A stretch of DNA of 64,000 bases, from the NCBI RefSeq assembly GCF_000377745.1, contig NZ_KB898714.1, positions 24,653 to 88,652 on the forward strand, read 5' to 3'. The DNA is from Gilvimarinus chinensis DSM 19667. GTDB lineage: Bacteria > Pseudomonadota > Gammaproteobacteria > Pseudomonadales > Cellvibrionaceae. Below the pieces are notes generated by a model, which made no database searches, was not told the DNA's origin, and saw only the letters and a program-made list of their open reading frames with translations. Below, one piece after another: positions 35,806 through 44,419 of the stretch. Position numbers and translations under genes: made by a program. The first letter of the stretch is position 1; each line of letters begins with the position of its first letter.

Positions 35806-37725
35806 ATGAAGAGCAACTTAACGATTTTTCTATGCATTGTCTTACTGATCTACACAAGAGCTAGTCACGCGCTGGAAATGGAAAATCTGTCAAGTTCAAG
35901 TGGGGCTGAGCTTTTGAGTAAGCCTAATTTTTTATTGATTCAGGTAGATGATCTTGGTTATGACGATTTGGCTATTCACGGTAATAGAGTGATTGAGACA
36001 CCTTCATTGGATCAGTTGGCAAGAGAATCAGTGCGGTTTGAGAACTTTTATGTTTCATCTGTCTGCGCCCCCACCCGAGCTTCGCTTCTGACCGGACGTC
36101 ATTTTTGGCGTACAGGCGTTTCGGGGGTTCATGCTGGGCGGGATTTTATTCACCTAAGTGAAACTCTACTTCCTGAATTGTTGCAAGAGAATGGTTATGC
36201 GACGGGTATGTGGGGAAAGTGGCACAGTGGTAAGACCCAGGGCTACATGCCTTGGGACAGAGGTTTTGAGGAGGCATATTATGCAACCCTTTATAATTAT
36301 TTTGACAATAACGGTCTTCTGAACGGTAAGGAGGTGAGCACGAAGGGGTTTGCCACTAATGTAATTACGGATATGGCAATTGACTTTCTGGCTCGCCACC
36401 AAGATAAACAGTTTTTTGCTTATGTTCCTTACATGGCACCTCATAATCCTTGGCGAGCTCCTGCCGAGCATATCGCCCATTATCAGAGCAAAGGTTACTC
36501 TTACGCCGCTGCTTCACTTTTTGGGATGATAGACAACCTAGATGATAATATTGGCCGATTACTTTCTGCTTTGGATGAGTACCAATTAGCTGATACCACC
36601 GTAGTGATCTTTCTAAGTGATAATGGTCCTTGGGTGAAGAGTTATCGTTTCGGTTTAAACGAAGAGGAGTGGAATCTTCGTAACCCGAGTCAGCGGCGGG
36701 GCATGAAAAGCAAAAACTGGGAGAACGGCATTAAATCTCCACTATTTGTTCGTTGGGGTAAGCATTATTCCCCCGAGGGTATACAAGTCGGTGCGAGTGC
36801 CGAGGATATATTTCCTACCATTATGCAACTAGCTGGCATTGATATAGATCCGAATCTGAACATTGATGGTCGGAGCCTGATTCCAGCGCTTGAAGGAAGA
36901 GAAATTGCTGAAAAAAGCGTCATTAATGCTTGGGCTAGTCCTTTGTCGCAAACACCAGCAAACAATATGGATACTTCAGGCTTCTATCGACCTCTTACTG
37001 AAAGCTATCGTAAATCACTCAAATTTGAACAGCAGCGTTTAGCCATTAGAAGGGGAAATTACAAATTTATTAAAAACGAAATCAAAGCAGGCGATAACGA
37101 GTTATTTGATGTTATTGCAGATCCAAAAGAGCATCGTAATCTGGTCGAGTTTAAGCCTGAAATCGCAAAATCTTTAAATAAAGAGCTAGAGCTCTGGTTT
37201 GAAGAGATTGCTAATGAAGCTCACGCTATGAAGATGCCCGTTTTTCAAATCGGTCTTGATGGCCAAATTGTTAGTCAGATTTTGGCTTATGCGCCCTCTG
37301 ATCTAAGTCGTGAGTTAAATAATCATGACCATTATCTCGCGAACTGGACTAAAACCGGTCTTTGGGCTGATTACCACATTGAGGTGCATACCCCGGGTGA
37401 GTACGATGTCTATTTAATGACCAGAATGAGCAGTCATGAAGGGAAGGTTTTTTCCGTCCAAGTAGAATCTGAAGAGACGGCAGCCACATTGAGTAACGCC
37501 AAAACCAGACCGATAGGTTTTTTGCTAAGAAATGAAAGTGCCTATTGGGACAATTTTGATAAATATGAAACTATTAGTAAAGATATTAAAAATTCATATC
37601 TCGGTAAGTTGGTAATAAACTCAGGCGAGAATACTCTACGGGTTTCTCTTCAGGAGTTAATGCCTGGGGCTAATGCTGAAAAGCAGGATCAGTTGATAGC
37701 GCTTCAGCTAGTTCGCCGCGAGTAA
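35806..37725 (+). CDS. Exported sulfatase (S1 family), lower-GC
   Basis: A 639-residue enzyme with a signal peptide (cleaved after SHA, about residue 22), metal-binding VDDLGYDDLAIHG (about residues 47-59) and the signature CAPTRASLLTGR with Cys87 as formylglycine residue. A C-terminal beta-rich extension runs to residue 639. The ATG at 35806 is used because GAGG stands upstream; a frame start at 35746 is not needed. It is only distantly like the sulfatase at 30276, and its base composition is visibly more AT-rich than that of the neighbours, a sign of separate acquisition. It probably works on the same sulfated glycan. Confidence 0.93.
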   Translation: MKSNLTIFLCIVLLIYTRASHALEMENLSSSSGAELLSKPNFLLIQVDDLGYDDLAIHGNRVIETPSLDQLARESVRFENFYVSSVCAPTRASLLTGRHFWRTGVSGVHAGRDFIHLSETLLPELLQENGYATGMWGKWHSGKTQGYMPWDRGFEEAYYATLYNYFDNNGLLNGKEVSTKGFATNVITDMAIDFLARHQDKQFFAYVPYMAPHNPWRAPAEHIAHYQSKGYSYAAASLFGMIDNLDDNIGRLLSALDEYQLADTTVVIFLSDNGPWVKSYRFGLNEEEWNLRNPSQRRGMKSKNWENGIKSPLFVRWGKHYSPEGIQVGASAEDIFPTIMQLAGIDIDPNLNIDGRSLIPALEGREIAEKSVINAWASPLSQTPANNMDTSGFYRPLTESYRKSLKFEQQRLAIRRGNYKFIKNEIKAGDNELFDVIADPKEHRNLVEFKPEIAKSLNKELELWFEEIANEAHAMKMPVFQIGLDGQIVSQILAYAPSDLSRELNNHDHYLANWTKTGLWADYHIEVHTPGEYDVYLMTRMSSHEGKVFSVQVESEETAATLSNAKTRPIGFLLRNESAYWDNFDKYETISKDIKNSYLGKLVINSGENTLRVSLQELMPGANAEKQDQLIALQLVRRE

Positions 37726-38279
37726 ATGGGGCGGGTTTAACGCCTTTGGGCGTTCAAGATTATCAAATGTTGTAAGTAGGCAGTTAGGAGCGGTTCTGCT
37801 GACAAGGGTATTGGCTGATAGGCAGAGGGGGCTGAGAGGTTTCTCTTTTCCAGTAGCTTCCGGTTTTAGTAATCCGAATCGATTACTGCCAATCATTTAA
37901 TGGCCATTGTTTAACTGCAATAATAAGTGTGGGATTACGGTAGAGTTATGAATTAAATTGGGCGTTAGTTGGAGTTTTCTCTGCCCCATAGGCGCGAGTC
38001 ACGAAGCAAATGACGTAAAATTATTTTGTGAGTTTCTCTACCGTTTTCACAGTGTCAAAGTAATGTTGTCCCTCCGTTAGCTAATTCTTTTCTTGAGTGT
38101 AAAACTACAATACAGTACAGAGGTTGTACCAGAGCAAGTGATTTTCGGTCCTGAAACGGCATAACTTAGCTATATCATGGCGACTTCACCTAGGGTGGAA
38201 GGAGTGGAAACACTTGATCGAGGCGGGCGAAAATTTCCGAATACATACATTACCCAAACGAAATACATGGAGAGGTCAC
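37726..38279. other. Intergenic region without recognised gene
   Basis: These 554 bases lie between the second sulfatase and a lipoprotein hydrolase operon. I see no open frame of interest. A stretch CGAATCGATTAC (37874-37885) resembles half of the palindrome found upstream of the receptor, but the match is partial. The operon promoter is probably in the last 200 bases. Confidence 0.5.
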
Positions 38280-39758
38280 GTGGATAATAAGTTATTGAGT
38301 AACATGATTCTGTCCACAATCATATCGATAGGGTTGATGGCCTGCGGAGATCAGGGAAAATACGGACGCTTTCAAACAGTGATTTTAACACCCTGTGAGC
38401 GCCATGACGGTACTCCACCTATTGTTAATGGTGCTGAATGTGGCACTTTGTCGGTACCGCTGGACCCGCAGGCAGCGAACGGCGAACAGATCAATCTTGC
38501 CATTAAGCGCTGGCCGGCTATTAGCTCCGTGGCCGAGCCCGACCCTGTCTTTATTATTGCCGGGGGGCCGGGGCAATCGGCGATTGATGTCTCAGACCGG
38601 CTGTTGCCGGTATTTTTTAATCTGCGGAAAAAGCGCGATATTGTGTTTGTGGATCAGCGCGGCACCGGCCAGTCTTCGTCTTTGCACTGCGAGCTAAAAC
38701 ACAATTTATCGTTGGCTCAGTTAAGCACCGATTCTGAGGCGCAAACCCTTGCCGAACTTAAACAGTGCGCTGCGCAGCATCAGACGCTCGCCCCGTTTAT
38801 GCTCACCGATTACGCGGTTGCCGATTTAGACTCTGTGCGCAGCGCACTTGGTTATACTCAGGTTAATGTGTGGGGCGGGTCTTACGGTACGCGAGTGGCA
38901 CTTCGTTATATGGCGCAGTACCCCAAAGCAGTGCGTTCGGCCGTGTTGGATGGCCTTGCGCCACCTGACATGTCGGTGCCCTATAGTTTGGGCGCGGGGG
39001 CGAATCAGGCCTTGGCGACTGTGTCTGACGAATGCCTTGCCCGGCACGATTGCGCTGCGCGCTACGGCAATATTGAAGCGCACGCTAAAAAGCTTGGGCA
39101 GCAGTTGTTAGCCGAACCTGTCAGCTTAACCATCGATAACCCACTAACCGGCGAGCCCGAAACCATCCTGCTTGATGCCAATAAGTTTTCCGCGTTGGTG
39201 CGCATGGCACTGTACGATCGCATTATGTCCCGCTTGCTGCCTTACACCATTCACGCCGCTGCCGGGGGGAACTTTGAGCCTGTGGCGGCCTTAGTGAGTC
39301 AGTTTTTAGGCGACGATAGCCAGTTAAATATCGCCATGGGAATGCACCTGAGCATCATGTGCAATGAAGACGCAGGAGTGAGCCCAAAACCACAGCAAGA
39401 GAATTTTTTAGGTGTCGATTTGGCAAAAATCCTGTTGCAGGCCTGTGAGTTCTGGCCAGAGGCCAGAGTTGCCGAAAATTACTACAACCCTGTGTCTGCG
39501 AATGTGCCTGTGCTGTTACTTTCCGGCACCGCCGATCCGGTCACGCCACCTAAACGGGGCAATGAGGTTGCACAACATTTGCCGAATGCCACGCATTTGG
39601 TGGCCGTTGGTGCCCATCATGGCGTCACCTTGCAAACCTGTGCTGGCAGTGTGGTTACGGAGTTTATTCGTGATCTAACCGTCAGCGAACGCAGCCGTGG
39701 TTGTATTGAGTCCATGGTGCCTATGCCGGCCTTTTTGCACGGAGGGGCCGACGCATGA
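38280..39758 (+). CDS. Lipoprotein alpha/beta hydrolase (TAP-like peptidase)
   Basis: A 492-residue exported hydrolase with lipobox GLMAC (Cys22). It has IIAGGPGQS, VDQRGTGQSS, the nucleophile elbow GGSYGT with Ser201, and a C-terminal TAP-like domain with SGTADPVTPPKRG and a late His in GAHHGV. This order is typical of tripeptidyl-aminopeptidase-like enzymes that cut peptides. The GTG at 38280 is chosen because GGAGAGG stands before it. It overlaps the ABC ATPase gene by ATGA, starting a four-gene operon. Confidence 0.87.
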   Translation: MDNKLLSNMILSTIISIGLMACGDQGKYGRFQTVILTPCERHDGTPPIVNGAECGTLSVPLDPQAANGEQINLAIKRWPAISSVAEPDPVFIIAGGPGQSAIDVSDRLLPVFFNLRKKRDIVFVDQRGTGQSSSLHCELKHNLSLAQLSTDSEAQTLAELKQCAAQHQTLAPFMLTDYAVADLDSVRSALGYTQVNVWGGSYGTRVALRYMAQYPKAVRSAVLDGLAPPDMSVPYSLGAGANQALATVSDECLARHDCAARYGNIEAHAKKLGQQLLAEPVSLTIDNPLTGEPETILLDANKFSALVRMALYDRIMSRLLPYTIHAAAGGNFEPVAALVSQFLGDDSQLNIAMGMHLSIMCNEDAGVSPKPQQENFLGVDLAKILLQACEFWPEARVAENYYNPVSANVPVLLLSGTADPVTPPKRGNEVAQHLPNATHLVAVGAHHGVTLQTCAGSVVTEFIRDLTVSERSRGCIESMVPMPAFLHGGADA

Positions 39759-40486
39759 TTGAGATCAATAACGTTAGCAAACACTTTGGTTCGGTCACCG
39801 CTCTGGATGGCGTGTCGCTGCAAATCAACGATGGTGAAATTGTTGGCTTGCTGGGGTTAAACGGCGCGGGTAAATCTACCCTCATGCGCATGACCTACGG
39901 GCTGGTGCAACCCTCGGGTGGCGAGATTTATATTGATGGCATTAACGCGGTTACGGAGCCTGAGCGCACCCGCTCGTTGCTGGGGGTGCTGCCTGACAAT
40001 GCCGGTTTGTACAAACGCTTAACGGCGCGAGAAAACATTCTCTATTTTGGCCGCCTGCAGGGCATGGATGAGAATGAGTTGAACGAATCCTGCGATCACC
40101 TGATGGACATTTTAGGTATGGATACCATTGCCGGGCGCTATGCGGATGGGTTCTCGCTAGGTGAGCGAATGAAAACCGCATTGGCGCGGGCGATTGTGCA
40201 TAAACCCAAACATATTCTGTTGGATGAGCCTACCAATGGCCTGGATGTGATTACCACCCGCGCGGTGCGCAAGCTGCTGCGCCAGCAAAAAGCGGCGGGG
40301 CGTTCGGTGTTATTTTCCAGCCACTTAATGTACGAGGTTGAAAACCTTTGCGATCGCGTGCTGGTGATTGCAGGAGGCAAACTGGTCGCTGGGGGTACGG
40401 TAGCCGAAGTGGTGCAGGCCGCCGGTTGCTCTAATTTAGAGGATGCCTTTGTCACGCTGTCGCAGGAGCCTAGCCATGTGGTTTAA
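39755..40486 (+). CDS. ABC transporter ATP-binding protein (NatA-like)
   Basis: The 243-residue ATPase has Walker A GLNGAGKST (about residues 34-42), signature motif FSLGERMKTALARAI and Walker B HILLDEPTNGLD. It pairs with the downstream permease and resembles NatA, the ATPase of ABC-2 type exporters for sodium or for small products. Its start overlaps the hydrolase stop, and its end overlaps the permease start by 11 bases. Confidence 0.92.
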   Translation: MIEINNVSKHFGSVTALDGVSLQINDGEIVGLLGLNGAGKSTLMRMTYGLVQPSGGEIYIDGINAVTEPERTRSLLGVLPDNAGLYKRLTARENILYFGRLQGMDENELNESCDHLMDILGMDTIAGRYADGFSLGERMKTALARAIVHKPKHILLDEPTNGLDVITTRAVRKLLRQQKAAGRSVLFSSHLMYEVENLCDRVLVIAGGKLVAGGTVAEVVQAAGCSNLEDAFVTLSQEPSHVV

Positions 40487-41639
40487 GCAAATAAAGGCGG
40501 TATGCCGTAAAGAAATTAAAGATGCCATCCGCGATAAACGAGCCATGAAACTCGCATTTTTGCCGCCGGTGTATATGGTCGTGTTTTTTGCCATGGGCAT
40601 TGGCATGGCCATTCATTTTCAAAATACCGAAGAGCGTAATATCGAACTGTCGGTGGCAGGCAACAACCAGGCCCTTACTGATTTTCTGCGTGAAAACCGG
40701 TTGGATATAAAAGCAGCCCCCGAAGACGCTTACGGCGCGGTGGAGCGCGGCGAGCTCGACTATGCATTAATTCTCGACGCAGTCCCGGAGTCCGGCAACC
40801 CGCGCACGCCGCGTGTGGCCACCTTGGTGTACAACGCCTCGAATCAAAACGTGCACGGCCCGGTGGGAGAGGTTCGCCGTTTACTCTACCAGTACAACGG
40901 CACAGAGGCGGCGCTTAATGTTATGGCGCGCGGCTTAAGCCCCGAGCTGATTAACCCATTGAGAGTTCGCGATGCCAATGTTGCCACCGAACAGCAAATG
41001 GGCGGGCTTATTCTCGGGGGCGTGCCTTTACTGCTGTTAATGTGCGCCATGATGGGCAGCATGGGGTTTGCTGCGGATATGACCGCTGGCGAGCGCGAGC
41101 GTCGCTCCCTGGAGCCGTTATTAATTAATCCGGTGTCATCTTTGGTGCTGATTACCGGCAAGTGGGCCACCGCTGTGCTGCTGACATTGGCGGTGGTATT
41201 GCTGTGCTTACTGTTGCTTGCCATTGCCCTTTATTTTTTGCCGTTTAACCAAATGGGTTTGCGCGTAGAAGTTGGCCCTTTGGCACTGGCCGGTATATTT
41301 TTAGCGTTAATTCCCGTGGCATTTATTGCCGCTGCCCTGCAGTTGGCACTGGGGATTTTGTCGCGTTCTTTTAAAGATGCACAAACCTATATGGGCTTTT
41401 TAATTCTTCTGCCGATGGTGCCGTTTTTTGTGATGATCACGAACCCCGGTTTATACCAAAGCTGGCATTTGTGGGTGCCTATGCTGGGTCATCAAACGGT
41501 GCTGAAAGGCTTATTACTTGGCGAAACGGCTCCGGCTCTCGCTTATCCAGCTTTTTGGTTAAGTGCCGTACCGGTTACGTTACTGGCACTGTGGGCCGCA
41601 GGGCGACAACTGCGACGGGCGAAAATAATTTATGGCTAA
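40476..41639 (+). CDS. ABC-2 type permease (NatB-like)
   Basis: The 387-residue permease has an N-terminal helix (LPPVYMVVFFAMGIGM), a large periplasmic loop (about residues 45-180) and five or six helices in the C-terminal half (MMGSMGFAADMTAGERERRSLEPLLINP is the conserved ABC-2 motif). It partners the NatA-like ATPase. The ATG at 40476, after CAGGAG, is used; the frame opens at 40443 inside the ATPase gene. The operon position between two lipoprotein hydrolases is unusual. Confidence 0.9.
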   Translation: MWFKQIKAVCRKEIKDAIRDKRAMKLAFLPPVYMVVFFAMGIGMAIHFQNTEERNIELSVAGNNQALTDFLRENRLDIKAAPEDAYGAVERGELDYALILDAVPESGNPRTPRVATLVYNASNQNVHGPVGEVRRLLYQYNGTEAALNVMARGLSPELINPLRVRDANVATEQQMGGLILGGVPLLLLMCAMMGSMGFAADMTAGERERRSLEPLLINPVSSLVLITGKWATAVLLTLAVVLLCLLLLAIALYFLPFNQMGLRVEVGPLALAGIFLALIPVAFIAAALQLALGILSRSFKDAQTYMGFLILLPMVPFFVMITNPGLYQSWHLWVPMLGHQTVLKGLLLGETAPALAYPAFWLSAVPVTLLALWAAGRQLRRAKIIYG

Positions 41640-42423
41640 GATTATCGTTTTACTCTGGGCTCTGGCGTTACTGCCTGGTTGTTACTACCTGCAGCAACCA
41701 GCCACACCCATGCCGCAAGCTTACTACCCGGCGCAACAGGGGTATGAGGTGTCTGAAGTGCCGCCTGTGCAGCGTCAGCGCGACTTACTGGTGATGCTGC
41801 CGGGCATGGGTGATGGTATTGACCGCTTTGCTCACGAAGGGCTGGTGCAGCAGGTGGCACAAGCGCAACTGCCTGTGGATGTGGTCGTGGTCAATGCGCA
41901 TTTTAACTACTATCGCTCGCGTACACTGCTTACTCGTTTGCAGCAAGATGTGATAAACCCTGCCAAAGCCATGGGCTATCAGCGTGTGCATTTAGCCGGT
42001 GTGTCTCTCGGCGGGTTCGGTGCTCTGGTATACTGGCGCGATGTCATTGATGCTGCGCAAGACACTAACACGGCAGAAAAAGGCCCGGGGGCGGTACTGC
42101 TACTAACGCCCTATTTGGGTGAGCCCGAATACTATCAGCACCTTTTGCAGAAAAACTCTCAGGCGCAAGCAGTTAACGAGGAGAAAAACCTCTGGCCCTG
42201 GCTTGAGTCGCAAAACCTGCGTGAGCGCAAACAGTGGTATTTAGGCAGTGCCCAGCAAGATGAGTTTTATACGGCAAACCAGCTGCTGGCCGAGCGCCTT
42301 CGGCAAAGCAATACCGCAACCGTTAATGGTGGCCACAACTGGCAGTCCTGGCGTGAGCTGTGGCCTACACTGTTACGCCAACTTAAGCGTGACTATTATT
42401 CCAAGGTAAACAATTATGAGTAA
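41632..42423 (+). CDS. Lipoprotein alpha/beta hydrolase, unknown substrate
   Basis: A 263-residue lipoprotein with lipobox LLPGC (Cys17), a proline/glutamine-rich start, a nucleophile elbow GVSLGG with Ser125 and a late histidine motif GGHNW. The fold is alpha/beta hydrolase; I cannot place its substrate. It overlaps the permease gene by eight bases and the S4-domain gene by eight, so it belongs to the same operon as the ABC transporter and the TAP-like hydrolase. Confidence 0.8.
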   Translation: MAKIIVLLWALALLPGCYYLQQPATPMPQAYYPAQQGYEVSEVPPVQRQRDLLVMLPGMGDGIDRFAHEGLVQQVAQAQLPVDVVVVNAHFNYYRSRTLLTRLQQDVINPAKAMGYQRVHLAGVSLGGFGALVYWRDVIDAAQDTNTAEKGPGAVLLLTPYLGEPEYYQHLLQKNSQAQAVNEEKNLWPWLESQNLRERKQWYLGSAQQDEFYTANQLLAERLRQSNTATVNGGHNWQSWRELWPTLLRQLKRDYYSKVNNYE

Positions 42424-42631
42424 CACCTTCCCTCTTGACGGAAGCGAATTCATCACCCTCAATAACTTGCTAAAAGTCGAAGGTTGGGTGGAAAGCGGCG
42501 CAGTTGCCAAGCAGGTTATCGATGCCGGCATGGTCAGTGTAAACGGCGTTATTGAAACCCGTAAACGCTGCAAAATTACCGCCGGGCAAGAAGTGTCGTT
42601 CAACGGCGAAAGTATCACGGTGGTGGAGTAA
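42416..42631 (+). CDS. S4-domain RNA-binding protein (YbcJ-like)
   Basis: A 71-residue protein consisting of an S4 fold: FITLNNLLKVEGWVESGAVAKQVIDAGMVSVNGVIETRKRCKI (in part), with the basic RKR stretch. It resembles E. coli YbcJ, which binds RNA and is linked to ribosome biogenesis. It is followed four bases later by the ylqF GTPase gene, which also works on the ribosome. Confidence 0.9.
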   Translation: MSNTFPLDGSEFITLNNLLKVEGWVESGAVAKQVIDAGMVSVNGVIETRKRCKITAGQEVSFNGESITVVE

Positions 42632-42634
42632 CTC

Positions 42635-43567
42635 ATGACACTGCAGTGGTACCCAGGGCATATGCACAAAGCGCAAAAAGAAATGCGTGAAGTATTGCCC
42701 AAAGTCGACTTAGTTATTGAGGTGCTGGACGCGCGCATCCCCTTTAGCAGTGAAAACCCGCTGATTGCCGGTTTGCGAGGTGAGAAGCCCGTGGTTAAGG
42801 TGCTGACCAAATCTGACCTTGCAGACTCTGACAATATCGCTCTATGGCAAGCGTATCTGGATGAGCAAAAGCAAACGAAAACTCTTGCTGTCAGTACTCA
42901 AGAGCCCGCCAAAATTCATACTTTACCAGAGCTGTGCCGCAAGCTGGCACCCGAGAAAACGCGCGGCTTAAAAAAGCTTAAAGCGATGATTCTGGGTATT
43001 CCCAATGTCGGTAAATCCACCCTGATCAATACCCTGGCAGGGCGGGCCGTGGCAAAAACCGGTAACGAACCAGCCGTTACCAAGCGCCAGCAAACCATTG
43101 AGATAGACGAGCATTTTGTTCTTCTGGATACACCGGGCATACTCTGGCCTAAGCAAGAAGTGCGTAATTGCAGCTACCGCTTAGCGTTTACCGGTGCCAT
43201 AAAAGATACCGCACTGGATTATGTCGATGTGGCCTTCTTTGGTGCCGATTACCTGCGCAAAGTGTATCCGCAGGCCATTATGCAGCGCTACGACTTAACC
43301 GAATTACCCGACTCGGAGCTGGAAGTATTGGAAGCGATTGCCGCCAAACGGGGCTGCTTGGGCGCCGGAGGCCGTGCCGATCTAAATAAGGTGTCGCAAT
43401 TATTCGTCAATGATTTTCGCAGCGGCAACCTGGGGCCCATCAGTCTCGAAACACCAGCCATGGTGGCCGCAGAGGTCATCGAAGCCAAAGAGCTGGCCGA
43501 GCGTAAAGCCGAGCAAAAAGAGAAAGACAAAGCAGCACGACGCAAGCGGCGGCGTAAAAATAGTTAA
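42635..43567 (+). CDS. ylqF: Ribosome biogenesis GTPase YlqF/RbgA
   Basis: A 310-residue circularly permuted GTPase: the G4 motif TKSD (about residues 58-61) precedes G1 GIPNVGKST (about 122-130) and G3 DTPG (about 165). The N-terminal QWYPGHMHKAQKEM is diagnostic. In Bacillus RbgA assembles the 50S subunit. The C-terminus is rich in lysine and arginine (RKRRRKNS), as expected for RNA contact. Confidence 0.94.
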   Translation: MTLQWYPGHMHKAQKEMREVLPKVDLVIEVLDARIPFSSENPLIAGLRGEKPVVKVLTKSDLADSDNIALWQAYLDEQKQTKTLAVSTQEPAKIHTLPELCRKLAPEKTRGLKKLKAMILGIPNVGKSTLINTLAGRAVAKTGNEPAVTKRQQTIEIDEHFVLLDTPGILWPKQEVRNCSYRLAFTGAIKDTALDYVDVAFFGADYLRKVYPQAIMQRYDLTELPDSELEVLEAIAAKRGCLGAGGRADLNKVSQLFVNDFRSGNLGPISLETPAMVAAEVIEAKELAERKAEQKEKDKAARRKRRRKNS

Positions 43568-43617
43568 TGTCCGTTAGCTGTGTTGCGATTGACTCTCGAG
43601 TTTAAAGCAGCAACTTT

Positions 43618-44367
43618 ATGAAAATAATCACATGGAACTGTGCAGGGGCCTTTCGTAAAAAGTATCATGTCTTAGACGGGTTTGATGCCGACATTCTGGT
43701 GATTCAGGAATGTGAAAACCCCGCATTGTCTACACAAGAGTATCTCCATTGGGCCGGTGATTATTTATGGATAGGCCAGACACGGCATAAAGGGCTGGGA
43801 ATTTTCGCTAAAAAGAGTCATCGACTTCAACCTCTTGATTGGAGTGGTAGTTTTTCTATTCCTTTTCTTGCATCGCAATTGTCTGCGAAAACGTGGCATA
43901 CCGAAGACCTGCAGAGCTTTCTTCCCGTCATGGTGGACGAAGATTTGACATTGTTGGGTGTTTGGACAAAGCAAGCAGGGTCGGACACCTTCGGCTATAT
44001 TGGGCAGTTGTGGAAGTATTTGATGATTCACTTGCAAGATCTGCCTTTTCGTCGTGGTGTGATAGCAGGTGATCTCAACAGCAACGTAATTTGGGATCGA
44101 TCAGATCGTTGGTGGAATCATTCTGACGTGCTGGCGTTGCTGAGGCAAAAGGGGTATTCATCGGTATACCATAGTTGCTTTGCGGAGCTTGCCGGGCAGG
44201 AGAGCCAGCCTACTTACTATATGCATCGAAATAAAGAAAAGGGCTATCACATAGATTACTGCTTTTTAACTGACGACCTGCTGAGCACAGCAAGCTATGT
44301 GGATGGCAGTGCTATTGATTGGCTGGCACTTAGCGATCATATTCCTCAAATTATTAGAATTGATTAG
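43618..44367 (+). CDS. Endonuclease/exonuclease/phosphatase-fold protein
   Basis: A 249-residue protein with the DNase-I-like (EEP) fold: ITWNCAGAFRKK at the start, ILVIQECENP with the metal-binding Glu (about residue 35), AGDLNSNVIWD (catalytic Asp and Asn, about 150) and the late histidine SDHIPQI. The active residues are all present. The fold serves nucleases and phosphoesterases; substrate is unknown. It is less GC-rich than neighbouring genes and single. A hairpin terminator follows. Confidence 0.87.
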   Translation: MKIITWNCAGAFRKKYHVLDGFDADILVIQECENPALSTQEYLHWAGDYLWIGQTRHKGLGIFAKKSHRLQPLDWSGSFSIPFLASQLSAKTWHTEDLQSFLPVMVDEDLTLLGVWTKQAGSDTFGYIGQLWKYLMIHLQDLPFRRGVIAGDLNSNVIWDRSDRWWNHSDVLALLRQKGYSSVYHSCFAELAGQESQPTYYMHRNKEKGYHIDYCFLTDDLLSTASYVDGSAIDWLALSDHIPQIIRID

Positions 44368-44375
44368 TAAATTCA

Positions 44376-44407
44376 TTGGCACTAAAGCTATTGAGCTTTA
44401 ATGCCAA
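44376..44407. terminator. Hairpin terminator between convergent genes
   Basis: An inverted repeat with TTGGCACTAAAGCT on the left and AGCTTTAATGCCAA on the right (one mismatch) surrounds ATTG, followed by CATTTTACTATT. It lies between the nuclease-fold gene and the LetB-like gene and may act for both. Confidence 0.7.
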
Positions 44408-44419
44408 CATTTTACTATT

